The position numbers and the translations under genes are program-made. A stretch of DNA of 64,000 nucleotides from CAYFQV01 sp964654185 (GTDB taxonomy: Bacteria > Spirochaetota > Spirochaetia > DSM-27196 > PWMO01), in contig CAZZIE010000006.1 in NCBI GenBank assembly GCA_964654185.1, positions 1 through 64,000 of the forward strand, in the 5' to 3' direction. Positions 34,049 to 42,467 of this stretch are shown in pieces. Each line of letters starts with the position of its first letter. Within the stretch, counting starts at the first letter, position 1. The notes beneath the pieces are model-generated. The model did not search any database and was not told the DNA's origin. It saw nothing but the letters and a program-made list of their open reading frames with translations.

Positions 34049-35191
34049 TCACGCCTTGTATCCCGCCTCGATCGCGCTGACCAGCTTGGACTTGTAGAGG
34101 GCGTTTTCCTTTTTGAGCTGGTTTATCTCGTACTGCTGATGCTTGATCGTCTCCACCAGATCACCCGTCGTCAAGGCACCCGTGTGGAGGAGATCCTCAA
34201 TGTAGTCCATCTTGTTCTCGAAGTCCGCCGAGGCTTCGACTTCCGCCTCCTCGTAGGTGGCGTCCACCTGCTCCCACATGAGCGGCTCGGCGTCGTCATC
34301 TCGAATCTGGCTCAGCTTGTCGGCAATCCGGTGAACCGCCTGTGCAAGGACCGAACCGGGCTTGTACCGCACAATGGGCAGGCCGGACCCAAGGGCCACG
34401 TCCTGCAGCTCATCCCGGTACATGACCCCGAGGTGTTCCAGATCGATATCGAGATACTGCTGACACGATCGGCGAAGGCGCAACGCCTTGTCGGCGTCCT
34501 TCGGATCGTCGAGCATGTTCATGACCAGTCGCGGCTGGAAGCGGCGCAGCGCCTCCCGGGCGGCGCCGTGTCCCTCCGGATCGATCGACTTCAGGTGCGA
34601 GAGGAGTTGCGGGATGTAGATCCGCTTCGAGCCCTCCTGACGCTTCTTCAATGACTGCAGGTACTTGTCCCCCGGACCCTTCCTTGGGAGCGATGTCTGG
34701 ATCAACCGGAAGGACGCGTTCTTCAGAAAGAGATAGGCGTTCACCATGGAGGTCGCGTTCGGCGCGGTGATGACGACGCCGCGCGGCGCGACGAGAAAGA
34801 AGTCGAGGATATTGTAGCTCGTCCCGGCCCCGAGATCGAGCACCAGGAAGTCCGCCTCCATCTTGCCCAGACGGGAGAGAAGCATCTTCTTCTGCGATGC
34901 GGCAATGTTAGCCAGCCCGGGAATCTCCGCATCGCCGGCAATGAAGGATACGCCCTGAAAGTCGGTGTCGAGGACGAGGTCGCCGAAGTCGATGGAAGAG
35001 TCGGTCAGGAAGGTGCCGATGCCGACCGGCGGATTGCGGATACCCAGAATGAGGTGAAGGTTCGATCCGCCGAGATCCAGGTCCGCCAGTACGACGCGGG
35101 CACCGGCCTCCCCGAGCGCTACGGCAAGGTTTGCCGCCAGGAGAGACTTTCCGACGCCGCCTTTGCCACTGGCAATCGGTATGACATGCAT
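34049..35191 (-). CDS. MinD/ParA-family ATPase
   Basis: Deviant-Walker P-loop ATPase of the MinD/ParA/FlhG group that would position cargo on membrane or nucleoid. The 380-residue protein begins almost at once with IASGKGGVGKSLLAANLAV (deviant Walker A with signature Lys), followed by VVLADLDLGG and FLVLDLGAG. The C-terminal 70 residues are acidic then coiled-coil, probably the partner-binding tail. The ATG at 35191 overlaps the stop of the upstream membrane protein gene by one base (TGATG). It precedes fapA by 44 bases. The operon context suggests work with FapA on flagella or polar organisation. Confidence 0.9.
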   Translation of the reverse strand: MHVIPIASGKGGVGKSLLAANLAVALGEAGARVVLADLDLGGSNLHLILGIRNPPVGIGTFLTDSSIDFGDLVLDTDFQGVSFIAGDAEIPGLANIAASQKKMLLSRLGKMEADFLVLDLGAGTSYNILDFFLVAPRGVVITAPNATSMVNAYLFLKNASFRLIQTSLPRKGPGDKYLQSLKKRQEGSKRIYIPQLLSHLKSIDPEGHGAAREALRRFQPRLVMNMLDDPKDADKALRLRRSCQQYLDIDLEHLGVMYRDELQDVALGSGLPIVRYKPGSVLAQAVHRIADKLSQIRDDDAEPLMWEQVDATYEEAEVEASADFENKMDYIEDLLHTGALTTGDLVETIKHQQYEINQLKKENALYKSKLVSAIEAGYKA

Positions 35192-35694
35192 CAACCGCGC
35201 TCCTCTGAATCACTGCGGATCTCATCCGTCGGCACCCGCTCGGGTTCGACGTTCGCGAGGGCCTCGTCGTCGGAGGCGCCGCGTTGCGGTGTTTCCTCGA
35301 GGGAACCGCTTCTGAATGATAGCAGGACGATGAGGAGAATCAAGTCGACCGCCGCAACGACATAGGGCGCGACCGTGACGAAGAATGCCTGAAAGCCGGT
35401 GGCAACCAGGCCGCTCCCCCGCAGGGCGACAAGAAGAAGCACCAGCGAGGCCACCTCGAGGAACTTGCCGAGGCGCAGTGCGTTGAGGAGCGGGGCTTTC
35501 TTTGCGGGGAGGGCGCCGATGAAGAGGAACCCCGCGGCGAGGATCAACTGCGGGCTACCGATCCAGGCCACCGTCGTCGCCTTCAGCATGCTCGTATTGA
35601 CAGCGAGTACCAGTGTTGCGATGTTGAAGGCTGCTATGAAGCGCGCAACCTCCCAGAGGGCTGCGAGGAAGAACAGGATCCTATGACGTGCCAC
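35191..35694 (-). CDS. Hypothetical membrane protein, first gene of the ParA-FapA-Lgt operon
   Basis: Small membrane protein of 167 residues with about four hydrophobic helices and an acidic cytoplasmic tail. I do not recognise a family. I choose the GTG at 35694 because it places a helix at the N-terminus and lies just downstream of an excellent promoter; longer frames (ATG 35775 or beyond) would start upstream of that promoter. The stop overlaps the ParA start by one base, so its product is probably needed together with ParA and FapA. Confidence 0.65.
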   Translation of the reverse strand: MARHRILFFLAALWEVARFIAAFNIATLVLAVNTSMLKATTVAWIGSPQLILAAGFLFIGALPAKKAPLLNALRLGKFLEVASLVLLLVALRGSGLVATGFQAFFVTVAPYVVAAVDLILLIVLLSFRSGSLEETPQRGASDDEALANVEPERVPTDEIRSDSEERG

Positions 35695-35703
35695 GTATGG
35701 CGG

Positions 35704-35732
35704 AGTGTACGACCCCGGTTTGGCACCGTCAA
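35704..35732 (-). promoter_or_regulatory. Promoter for the membrane protein-ParA-FapA-Lgt operon
   Basis: Minus-strand TTGACG (35727-35732), 17-bp spacer, TACACT (35704-35709), then nine bases to GTG 35694. A leader of only about 2-4 nt is predicted. Confidence 0.6.
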
Positions 35733-35849
35733 TAGAGAGTCCCCCGCCCCTCGATGGGCGCTCGCAACGGCTCATGGCTGGCGGTCTCAATAGAAAGTGC
35801 CCCTCCCGGGTGTGTATACTCTGAATACGAGACTGTCCGGAGCACATAG

Positions 35850-37304
35850 ATGAAACGACTTTTTCAGACCCTCGCCGGAAAGGAACGCCTTCTCTGGCTC
35901 AGCGTAACGGCGGGCCTCTTCGTTGTCCTCCTGGTAACCCTGGTACCCGTCACTGTTGCGGCGCAGTCCCAGACGAGCGAGGATGAGCGGCTCCTCAACA
36001 TGTTCGAGCGGGTCTACGACTTCGTCCGCCGGAACTACGTCGAAGATGTGGACCCCGAAGTCCTGATCGAGGGAGCCCTGGATGGGATGTTCCAGAGCCT
36101 GGACGATCCCCACTCCGCGTACCTCACCGCTGAGGAGATGCGAGACCTCCGGGACACCACACGGGGACAGTTCGGCGGTGTCGGCATGTACATTGCCAAG
36201 CAGGGAGAAGACGAGAGTGAAGATGAGAACGGCGAGGATGGCGGCTTCGTAGAGGTCGTTGCGCCCATCGAGGACACGCCGGCATTTCGGTCCGGCATCA
36301 TGGCGGGTGACCTCATCGTGGAGATCGAAGGAGAATCGACCAGACCGCTGGACATTGACCAGGTGGTAAACCGGCTGCGCGGAGAGCCGGGAACAACCGT
36401 GGAAGTGCTGATCCGCCGCGGATCCTCCCACACGCTGACTGTCGAGCTCACTCGCGCCATCATTGAGGTTCCCACGGTCAAGCACGCCATGATCGACGAC
36501 GACATCGCCTTTCTCCGCATTATTCAGTTCACGCCCTATACCAATCAGCGCGTCGAGGAGTCGCTCCGGGAGTTCCAGGAGCAGGGATACGAGTCACTCA
36601 TCATTGACCTGAGGCAGAATCCCGGCGGGCTCCTCTCGGGTGTCGTCGATACCGCGGATCTCTTCTTTGAAGACGGTACGATCGTCGGAACCCGGGGCCG
36701 CAAGGCGAGCGAGAACGAGGTCTTCCAGGCGGATCCCGGCACGAGTGTGCCGGAGGACATTCCCATTGTCGTGCTCATTGATGAGGGGTCGGCCTCCGCT
36801 GCGGAGATCATGGCCGGGGCGCTGAAGGATCGCGACCGCGCCTACCTGCTCGGAGAAACAACCTACGGCAAGGGGTCGGTTCAGGAAGTCCACGTGGTCG
36901 GTACCGGCGGCTTCCGCCTGACCATGTCGAAGTACTACACTCCCGACGGTACCTACATCGAGGACAACGGCATTGAGCCGGATGAAGTTGTGAAGCCCCC
37001 GGAGCTCAGCGACGCCGAGGTGGAATCCCTGACACGGATAGCCGACGAGCAACTCGTTGCATCCTTTGTGGACGAGCACCCGGAACCGTCGGAGTCCGAG
37101 ATCCGGAGCTTCATTGGCGATCTCCGGGCCAAGGACATTGAGCTGAGCGAGCGGCGCATCCGGAAGATGGTGCGCGACGAGGTCAACCGCCGCAACAACG
37201 TCTCTCCGGCGTACGACCTCGAGTTCGACGTGGTACTCCAGGAAGCGGTCCGCCTTCTCCGGGAGAACCAGATTTCCGCAAAGGGCACCATGACCGGGAA
37301 CTGA
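35850..37304 (+). CDS. ctpA: Carboxy-terminal processing protease, S41 family
   Basis: Periplasmic serine protease that trims or degrades envelope proteins from the C-terminus. The 484-residue protein has an N-terminal signal/anchor helix (about residues 16-38), a PDZ domain (about 120-205) and the S41 catalytic core. The nucleophile Ser is in DEGSASAAEI and the Lys in TYGKGSVQE. The ATG has CGGAG seven bases upstream. A TATACT box lies about 36 bases upstream. rsmE follows after 17 bases. Confidence 0.95.
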   Translation: MKRLFQTLAGKERLLWLSVTAGLFVVLLVTLVPVTVAAQSQTSEDERLLNMFERVYDFVRRNYVEDVDPEVLIEGALDGMFQSLDDPHSAYLTAEEMRDLRDTTRGQFGGVGMYIAKQGEDESEDENGEDGGFVEVVAPIEDTPAFRSGIMAGDLIVEIEGESTRPLDIDQVVNRLRGEPGTTVEVLIRRGSSHTLTVELTRAIIEVPTVKHAMIDDDIAFLRIIQFTPYTNQRVEESLREFQEQGYESLIIDLRQNPGGLLSGVVDTADLFFEDGTIVGTRGRKASENEVFQADPGTSVPEDIPIVVLIDEGSASAAEIMAGALKDRDRAYLLGETTYGKGSVQEVHVVGTGGFRLTMSKYYTPDGTYIEDNGIEPDEVVKPPELSDAEVESLTRIADEQLVASFVDEHPEPSESEIRSFIGDLRAKDIELSERRIRKMVRDEVNRRNNVSPAYDLEFDVVLQEAVRLLRENQISAKGTMTGN

Positions 37305-37321
37305 TCCCGGCGCGCCGGCGT

Positions 37322-38104
37322 ATGAAGCAGTTCATTCTTCCGTCGGAGCATGTCGAGGGCGACACGGTCGATCTCACGGGAGAGGACTTCCACTACCTGG
37401 CCCGCGTTCGCCGACACCAGCCGGGAGAGGTGATCCCCGCACGAACACCGGGAGGCCGCGCCTTCGATCTCCGGATCGATGACATTGGGCGTGACCGGCT
37501 CCGGGGCACCCTTCTCCCGGTCACCACCGCCACCGCCGACGCCGCGGGAACCGGCCCGGGCGCCAGGCCGCAGATTCCGCCGATCACCCTCTATCAGGGA
37601 CTACCCAAAGGCAAGAAGCTCGACACGGTGGTGCGCCAGGCCACCGAGGCGGGGGTTCAGGCGATCGTCCCGGTACGAACCAGTCACTCCGTGGTGGATT
37701 GGGAGGGAGCCCGCGGCGCAAAGAAGCTCGATCGCCTCGAGCGCATCGCCCGGGAAGCGGCCCAACAGTCGGGAAGCGTTGCTCCGCCGCGCATTGCGGA
37801 AATCATCGACCTGAATGACATTGAGCCGGTGTCCCCGGAAGCAGGAGAGGTGGGCCTGGTCTTTCACGAGAAGCCACTTGCGGCGCAGGCCCTTCACGAA
37901 TATCTTAGGACAGCTCCACACCACCTCTACCTCGCCGTCGGACCGGAGGGCGGCTTTTCGGGAGACGAGATCACGAAGCTGACAGACGCCAAGAACTTCA
38001 GCGTTGCCCGACTCGGCGCAACGGTGTTGCGAACCGAGACGGCGGCGCTCTATGCTGTTGCCGCCGTCCAGACCATTCTGCGGGAGCGAGAACAGTGGGC
38101 GTAG
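37322..38104 (+). CDS. rsmE: 16S rRNA m3U1498 methyltransferase RsmE
   Basis: SPOUT-class methyltransferase that methylates N3 of U1498 in 16S rRNA. The 260-residue protein has an N-terminal PUA-like domain and the C-terminal knot with AVGPEGGFS and LRTETA, both diagnostic. A short Ala/Thr/Gly-rich insertion (about residues 68-85) sits between the domains. It lies between ctpA and the WecG-like gene, overlapping the latter by ten bases. Confidence 0.95.
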   Translation: MKQFILPSEHVEGDTVDLTGEDFHYLARVRRHQPGEVIPARTPGGRAFDLRIDDIGRDRLRGTLLPVTTATADAAGTGPGARPQIPPITLYQGLPKGKKLDTVVRQATEAGVQAIVPVRTSHSVVDWEGARGAKKLDRLERIAREAAQQSGSVAPPRIAEIIDLNDIEPVSPEAGEVGLVFHEKPLAAQALHEYLRTAPHHLYLAVGPEGGFSGDEITKLTDAKNFSVARLGATVLRTETAALYAVAAVQTILREREQWA

Positions 38105-38847
38105 CGACAACTCCTACCATGCGAACCCAGATCCTTCGCATTCCCATCGACGCCTTCAAGCAGGAGGACCTGCCGCAGATCGTCGAGGAGCTGCGAGAGC
38201 AGGAGGGGCGCCACCACGTCGTGCTCCTGACCACGGAAGCGCTCATGCGCGCCCGGCGGAACAAGATCTACCGCAAGACGCTGAAGGAAGCCTCCCTTAT
38301 TGTGCCGGTGTCCCTGGGCTTGCAGCGCGCGGCCGCATTCCTGGATAAGCCGCGCGTCGAGGCGCAATTGACCTTCCGGTTCGTGATTCGTCTGCTCGGA
38401 CTGCTGGAGGAGCGGAACGCCAGCTACTATCTGCTGGGGTTGAAGCGGAAGCACCTGTTGCGGGTTGAAGAGAACCTTCGGCTCACCTTCCCCGGACTCC
38501 GCCTGGTCGGGCGCCATCCCGGATACTACTCGCAGGATCGGGAGAGTGACATCGTCACGGCTATCCGCAAGGCGGCCCCCAATCTCGTGCTGATCGGCAG
38601 CGGCATCAGAGGCGGCGACGAGTGGGTTCGCACCCACAAGCGCTCCTTTGCGCCGGGCATCTACCTCTGCGTGCCCGAGGTCCTGGAGGTCTTCGCCGAC
38701 ATCAGGCGCAAGCCCCCGGCGACGCGGGCCGGCCGCATCATGCGGCGCATCGGCGGCCTCTTCTCCCACCCCTGGCGCTTCACCAAAGCCTTCCTCTACC
38801 TGTGGTTCGGCATCCTCCTGGTGGGATTCCGACTGTTCGACCGGTAG
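38095..38847 (+). CDS. WecG/TagA/CpsF-family protein, possibly degenerate
   Basis: Resembles the WecG/TagA/CpsF glycosyltransferases that add N-acetylmannosamine-type sugars to lipid-linked acceptors. The 250-residue protein keeps the family core (SYYLLG, the GYYS segment, LVLIGSGIRGGDEWV) and the C-terminal hydrophobic appendage. The Asp of the usual early PDG motif is missing (sequence VPVSLGLQRAAAF), so activity in this form is doubtful. GTG 38095 has GGGAG eight bases upstream and overlaps rsmE; ATG 38119 is an alternative without a site. Confidence 0.78.
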   Translation: MGVATTPTMRTQILRIPIDAFKQEDLPQIVEELREQEGRHHVVLLTTEALMRARRNKIYRKTLKEASLIVPVSLGLQRAAAFLDKPRVEAQLTFRFVIRLLGLLEERNASYYLLGLKRKHLLRVEENLRLTFPGLRLVGRHPGYYSQDRESDIVTAIRKAAPNLVLIGSGIRGGDEWVRTHKRSFAPGIYLCVPEVLEVFADIRRKPPATRAGRIMRRIGGLFSHPWRFTKAFLYLWFGILLVGFRLFDR

Positions 38848-38897
38848 GGGCCGACTCGGCGGGCGGCGGGGTTGCTCGCTGCGCCCGCGATCGCCCG

Positions 38898-38957
38898 CCC
38901 CGCAGTGCGGCTCTTCGCCCCGCAGCGCGGTCGCCCGCCCCGCCCGGCGGCTCTTCG
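38898..38957. repeat. 3 x 20-bp tandem repeat in the wecG-like/fxsA convergent gap
   Basis: Units CCCCGCAGTGCGGCTCTTCG, CCCCGCAGCGCGGTCGCCCG and CCCCGCCCGGCGGCTCTTCG at 38898-38917, 38918-38937 and 38938-38957, reaching to 11 bases before the FxsA stop codon. The rest of the 121-bp gap is similar GC-rich sequence. Confidence 0.88.
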
Positions 38958-38968
38958 CCCTACTCCCC

Positions 38969-39421
38969 CTACTCCGCCTCTTCCAGCTTGACGTGCTCGT
39001 AGATCTGCCAGAGCTGGGTGTCCAGGGGTCTGATGAGCAGCAGCCCCAGAGCGACGCGGATCGGGGGGAGGTACATGAAGACACCGATGATGTCGGTCAC
39101 CAGGCCGGGGAGGATGATCAGCCCGGCCGCAATGAAGAGACTCGCCAGCCGGGCGAAGTCGTGGCGCGGGAAGATCCCGGCGCGGATGGAGCCGCGCGCC
39201 GCGGCAAGGGTCGAGAGAATCGAGTTGACCAGGAAGAAGAGCCCCACGAGCCCGGTGGATGAAACCACGGCGAGCGCCAGATAGCGCCCGATTGCTCCGC
39301 TGAGCCGGATGAGGGCGTATCCATCTGCGACGATCAGGAGTGAGCCGAGCAGCATAAGAAGGAGCAATCGGATAACAAACGCTCGATCCACGAGCGAAAG
39401 GAGTCGCAGCCGCGTCGCCAT
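38969..39421 (-). CDS. fxsA: FxsA-family membrane protein
   Basis: Small inner-membrane protein of 150 residues. E. coli FxsA overproduction relieves phage T7 exclusion by the F plasmid; the normal role is unknown. Three or four hydrophobic helices are present, with the family signature near the C-terminus seen as LPGLVTDIIGVFMYLPPIR. The ATG at 39421 is chosen; the open frame extends upstream to 39745 but through sequence unlike the family. The C-terminus overlaps nothing and faces the WecG-like gene. Confidence 0.88.
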   Translation of the reverse strand: MATRLRLLSLVDRAFVIRLLLLMLLGSLLIVADGYALIRLSGAIGRYLALAVVSSTGLVGLFFLVNSILSTLAAARGSIRAGIFPRHDFARLASLFIAAGLIILPGLVTDIIGVFMYLPPIRVALGLLLIRPLDTQLWQIYEHVKLEEAE

Positions 39422-39607
39422 TGGCTCCGCATTATAGCGGCTCCCCGGGCCTTCACCAATTCCCCGGGAGCGCACCGGGACAGTTCGAGCCCCCGCCCGC
39501 ACACCCAGCCGGCCCGGAAAGGCCTCCCACCAATGGATTCCGCTGCTTCGCATAAGTTTCTTGTTGCAGATTTCAGGATCTCGGTGTATCTCTGATATTC
39601 GACACTT

Positions 39608-40759
39608 ATGATCAGGATAGTGCTGGTAGACCAGGACCGAGAGGTCCATGACACGCTGCGGCGGCTGCTGCCACAGACCTGCACCCTGCTGTCCTACTTC
39701 CGCGGCGTCCTGGCGGGCGACTTCATACGGCAGCACCAGCCGCATGCAGTAATCATCGGCCTCGATATCTCAGATGTATCGGTAGACGAGTTGATCACGA
39801 ACATCGTCGGGTTGCGCCGGGCACCGCCGGTGAGCGTGATCGGTCACCGATCACAGGCGGCCGAGCTGGTGGCGGCAATGCGCGCCGGCGCCAGAGATTG
39901 CCTCTTTCGCCCCTTCGGCCGCCGGGAGGTGGAGGTCACCGTTGCCCGGCTTCTCCACGCCGTTGGCGGCGCCGCACTGGGCGGCTCCGAGAACGGAGAC
40001 GGCGAGGACCACACCGGCGACGCCGCGGATCGGCTGTTTCACGGTCGCAGCGACGCGGTGAGGTCGGTGCGCGACTTCGTGCGCCGGGTGGCTCACGCGG
40101 ACATCCCCGTCCTGTTGCTGGGCGAAAGCGGCTCCGGCAAAGAGGTCGCCGCGCGGGCCATCCACGAGCTTTCGAACCGCTCGGAGTCGCCTTTCATTGC
40201 CGCCAACTGCGGGGCGATCCCGGAACCCCTCTTCGAAAGCGAAATGTTCGGCGCCGAGAAGGGCGCCTTCACGGATGCGGTGGCACGGCCGGGGCATCTG
40301 GAACGGGCGGCCCAGGGAACCGTGTTTCTCGACGAGGTGGGAGAGATGTCGGCGTTCAACCAGGCAAAGATCCTCCGCGTCATCGAGGATCGGCGCGTCC
40401 GGCGAGTGGGCGGGAGCCGGGAGCTCCTGCTCTCGTTTCGTCTGATTGCCGCCTCGAATCGCGACCTGCCGGCGGAGGTGCGGGCCAAGCGGTTCCGCCG
40501 CGACCTCTACTACCGCCTGAGCGTGCTCACCTTCCGGATGCCCGGTCTCACTGAGCGGCTCGAGGACATACCGGACCTGGTGGAAGCCTTTCTGAGGGAT
40601 GCCGAAATGGAGGATGTTGCCCTGACGGACAACGCCTATGACCGGCTGGCTCTGCACACGTGGCCGGGGAATATTCGAGAACTGCGGAACGTGATCCTCC
40701 GCGCCGCCATCATGAAGCGGGGCGCCGGAATCACGGCGGACGATATCTCCTTCGTGTGA
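39608..40759 (+). CDS. Sigma-54 activator-type AAA+ protein with atypical receiver and no DNA-binding domain
   Basis: Resembles NtrC-family response regulators. Residues 1-120 are a receiver-like domain with the Asp53 acceptor position kept (IIGLDIS), but the conserved Lys is Arg (LFRPFG) and the Thr/Ser switch region is altered. The AAA+ domain (about 145-375) has Walker A GESGSGKE, Walker B VFLDEVGEM and the arginine-finger region. The sigma-54 contact loop reads GAFTDA (219-224) rather than GAFTGA. The protein stops at residue 383, right after the AAA+ domain, with no Fis-type helix-turn-helix. It may act from solution or on partners other than sigma-54. Confidence 0.85.
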   Translation: MIRIVLVDQDREVHDTLRRLLPQTCTLLSYFRGVLAGDFIRQHQPHAVIIGLDISDVSVDELITNIVGLRRAPPVSVIGHRSQAAELVAAMRAGARDCLFRPFGRREVEVTVARLLHAVGGAALGGSENGDGEDHTGDAADRLFHGRSDAVRSVRDFVRRVAHADIPVLLLGESGSGKEVAARAIHELSNRSESPFIAANCGAIPEPLFESEMFGAEKGAFTDAVARPGHLERAAQGTVFLDEVGEMSAFNQAKILRVIEDRRVRRVGGSRELLLSFRLIAASNRDLPAEVRAKRFRRDLYYRLSVLTFRMPGLTERLEDIPDLVEAFLRDAEMEDVALTDNAYDRLALHTWPGNIRELRNVILRAAIMKRGAGITADDISFV

Positions 40760-40803
40760 AGCGGGTGGCGGGGACGGGAGACCGGGTGGTGGCGGATCTG
40801 CGC

Positions 40804-40823
40804 CGGCCGCAGTGCTGCGGCCG
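40804..40823. terminator. Perfect 9-bp-stem hairpin in a convergent GC-rich gap
   Basis: CGGCCGCAG / CTGCGGCCG around a two-base centre, between the sigma-54 activator and the exported protein gene. It has no T-tract. The rest of the 204-bp gap (40760-40963) is extremely GC-rich, with a 15-base near-repeat containing GAACGCCCG. Confidence 0.35.
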
Positions 40824-40963
40824 ACCGGCCGGCGGCGGTTGGCTGCGCCCGGGCCGCACGGGCGCGCGGGCGCGCGGACGAGAAATCCCGGCGCGGGCCG
40901 AACGCCCGGGGGCGGCCGGGGCGCCGGCGGCGCGAACGCCCGTGGGCGATGCGCCGGATCGGC

Positions 40964-41446
40964 TCACATGTTCCGAATGTAGAACCCGTTCAGCACGGGA
41001 ATGGTGCGTCCTGTCTCCGGATCGTCCGCCACACCGGCAATGGTGCCGACGACAATGACCTCTTGGTTCCGCTCAATGATACCGCCGGGCGGCTCGTTCC
41101 GGGTGCGCCGCGTCGGGATCCGCTCGGCGAATTCCGGACCCTGCACGATTATGGCGGCCTTGTACATGACGATCTGGTCGAGGCCGCGCCATTGTCCCGA
41201 CACCACGTCGATCTCGGCGCGGAAGGTCTCCGGGTTGGGATCGACCACGTTGACCGCAGCGACAACCCCGTTGAGCACCAGGACCGAGTCGTTCTGCATC
41301 AACGCCTCGGGCGATCGTTGCGCCTGCACGGCAAGGGCTTGCAGAGAGGAGTCGAAGTCGACAACCTGGTCGAAGGTTTCCTTATCGACGCCGAATGCCG
41401 CAACAGCGAGCGACACGGCGAGTATTGTGCAGAATAGGCGTTTCAT
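40964..41446 (-). CDS. Exported protein of unknown function
   Basis: Protein of 160 residues with a clear signal peptide (MKRLFCTILAVSLAVAAFG, cleavage likely after residue 19). The mature part is predicted beta-rich, and the run QEVIVVGTIAGV near the end suggests an OB-like barrel, but I do not recognise a family. The start is firm: GGGAG six bases before the ATG. A near-consensus promoter lies upstream, so it may be well expressed. Confidence 0.75.
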   Translation of the reverse strand: MKRLFCTILAVSLAVAAFGVDKETFDQVVDFDSSLQALAVQAQRSPEALMQNDSVLVLNGVVAAVNVVDPNPETFRAEIDVVSGQWRGLDQIVMYKAAIIVQGPEFAERIPTRRTRNEPPGGIIERNQEVIVVGTIAGVADDPETGRTIPVLNGFYIRNM

Positions 41447-41475
41447 GCATGCTCCCGATACGTGCGATGCGCCTA

Positions 41476-41504
41476 ATTATAGTCGCGTACCGATAGGTTG
41501 TCCA
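41476..41504 (-). promoter_or_regulatory. Near-consensus promoter for the exported protein gene
   Basis: Minus-strand TGGACA (41499-41504), 17-bp spacer, TATAAT (41476-41481). It has a perfect -10 and lies about 30 bases upstream of the start codon. Confidence 0.7.
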
Positions 41505-41521
41505 AAGCAGCGAGACCCCGG

Positions 41522-42310
41522 ATGAATGAAGACTCCCGGCAACAGTCGAAGGCTCCGCTTACGGACCATCGCGCGCTGGTCATCGGCGGATCCGGCGGCA
41601 TCGGTAAGGGCGTCGCCACGGCCCTTGCACAGGCCGGGGCAAACGTCCTGGTACACGGCAGGAGAGGATCCAGGGTCGATGCTACCGTGCGTGCAATCCG
41701 GGACGGCGGCGGCCGGGCGGAGCCACTGGTTCACGAGATCTCCGCCGACCAGCCGGGAATGGGTGGGGGAGCATCGCCGGCGGAGGGGCTCATTACCGCG
41801 CTGCCGTCTCCCGGAAGCTTCGACATCCTGGTCGTCGCCTTCGGTCCCATTCTCTACCGCACCTTCAATGAAACAAGCCTCACCGACTACCGCATCATGG
41901 CGGAGTTGAACTACCTCGTCCCGATTGCACTGGTGCAGGCGTGCGCTCCCGGCATGATCGATCGCGGCTTCGGCCGGATCATCCTCTTCGGAGGCACAGC
42001 GACCGACCGCATCAAGGGTTTCGCCACAATCCCGGCGTACAGCGCGGCCAAGACCGCCCTCGGCTCCTTCGTGAAGTCCGCTGCCAGGCATCTTCGCGGA
42101 ACGGGGGTAACGATAAACGCGCTTTGTCCCGATCATGTTCATACCGAGTATTTGACCGAAGGAGAGATCCAAGGGTATTCTCAGCAGATGCCCAATGGTC
42201 GATTGGTCACTGTGGAGGAGGTCGTCAGCCTCGTCTCGTATCTTATGACGCCGCAGGCGGCATCGATCAATGGACAGCTCCTGGTCGTGGATCAAGGAAG
42301 ACAACGGTGA
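41522..42310 (+). CDS. Short-chain dehydrogenase/reductase
   Basis: Classical SDR of 262 residues with the cofactor motif VIGGSGGIGKG and the catalytic YSAAK. The Ser that usually precedes the Tyr by about 13 residues appears to be Thr or Ala here (FGGTATDR). The C-terminal segment NGQLLVVDQG is typical of FabG-like family members. The substrate is not known. ATG 41522 is chosen; a TTG at 41498 is unlikely. Divergent from the exported protein gene. The stop codon lies in the first copy of an 18-bp direct repeat. Confidence 0.88.
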   Translation: MNEDSRQQSKAPLTDHRALVIGGSGGIGKGVATALAQAGANVLVHGRRGSRVDATVRAIRDGGGRAEPLVHEISADQPGMGGGASPAEGLITALPSPGSFDILVVAFGPILYRTFNETSLTDYRIMAELNYLVPIALVQACAPGMIDRGFGRIILFGGTATDRIKGFATIPAYSAAKTALGSFVKSAARHLRGTGVTINALCPDHVHTEYLTEGEIQGYSQQMPNGRLVTVEEVVSLVSYLMTPQAASINGQLLVVDQGRQR

Positions 42311-42333
42311 TATGGCAACCAACGGTGATATGG
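42303..42333. repeat. 18-bp-period direct repeat spanning the SDR stop codon
   Basis: AACGGTGATATGG occurs at 42303-42315 and 42321-42333. The first copy holds the TGA stop. Confidence 0.8.
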
Positions 42334-42380
42334 TGTTGATAGGGCCGGAACCCCTTGGAATGTGGACGAACCAACGCTAT

Positions 42381-42410
42381 TTGACAAAGAATCGAACACA
42401 GGAATAAGAT
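42381..42410 (+). promoter_or_regulatory. Consensus -35 promoter for the STAS-YbjN-PspA cluster
   Basis: TTGACA (42381-42386), 18-bp spacer, TAAGAT (42405-42410), in an AT-rich gap. The predicted leader is about 50 nt. Confidence 0.75.
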
Positions 42411-42427
42411 GGGTTCAAGTAAAAAGG

Positions 42428-42461
42428 CCTTGCTTCAGAAGGTGTATCTTCTGATCGAAGG
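42428..42461 (+). promoter_or_regulatory. Leader hairpin reaching the STAS ribosome-binding site
   Basis: Inner stem CAGAAG (42436-42441) / CTTCTG (42448-42453) with a six-base loop. An outer stem CCTT (42428-42431) / AAGG (42458-42461) takes in the first four bases of the AAGGAG site. Folding would reduce translation initiation at 42468. Confidence 0.45.
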
Positions 42462-42467
42462 AGAGAC

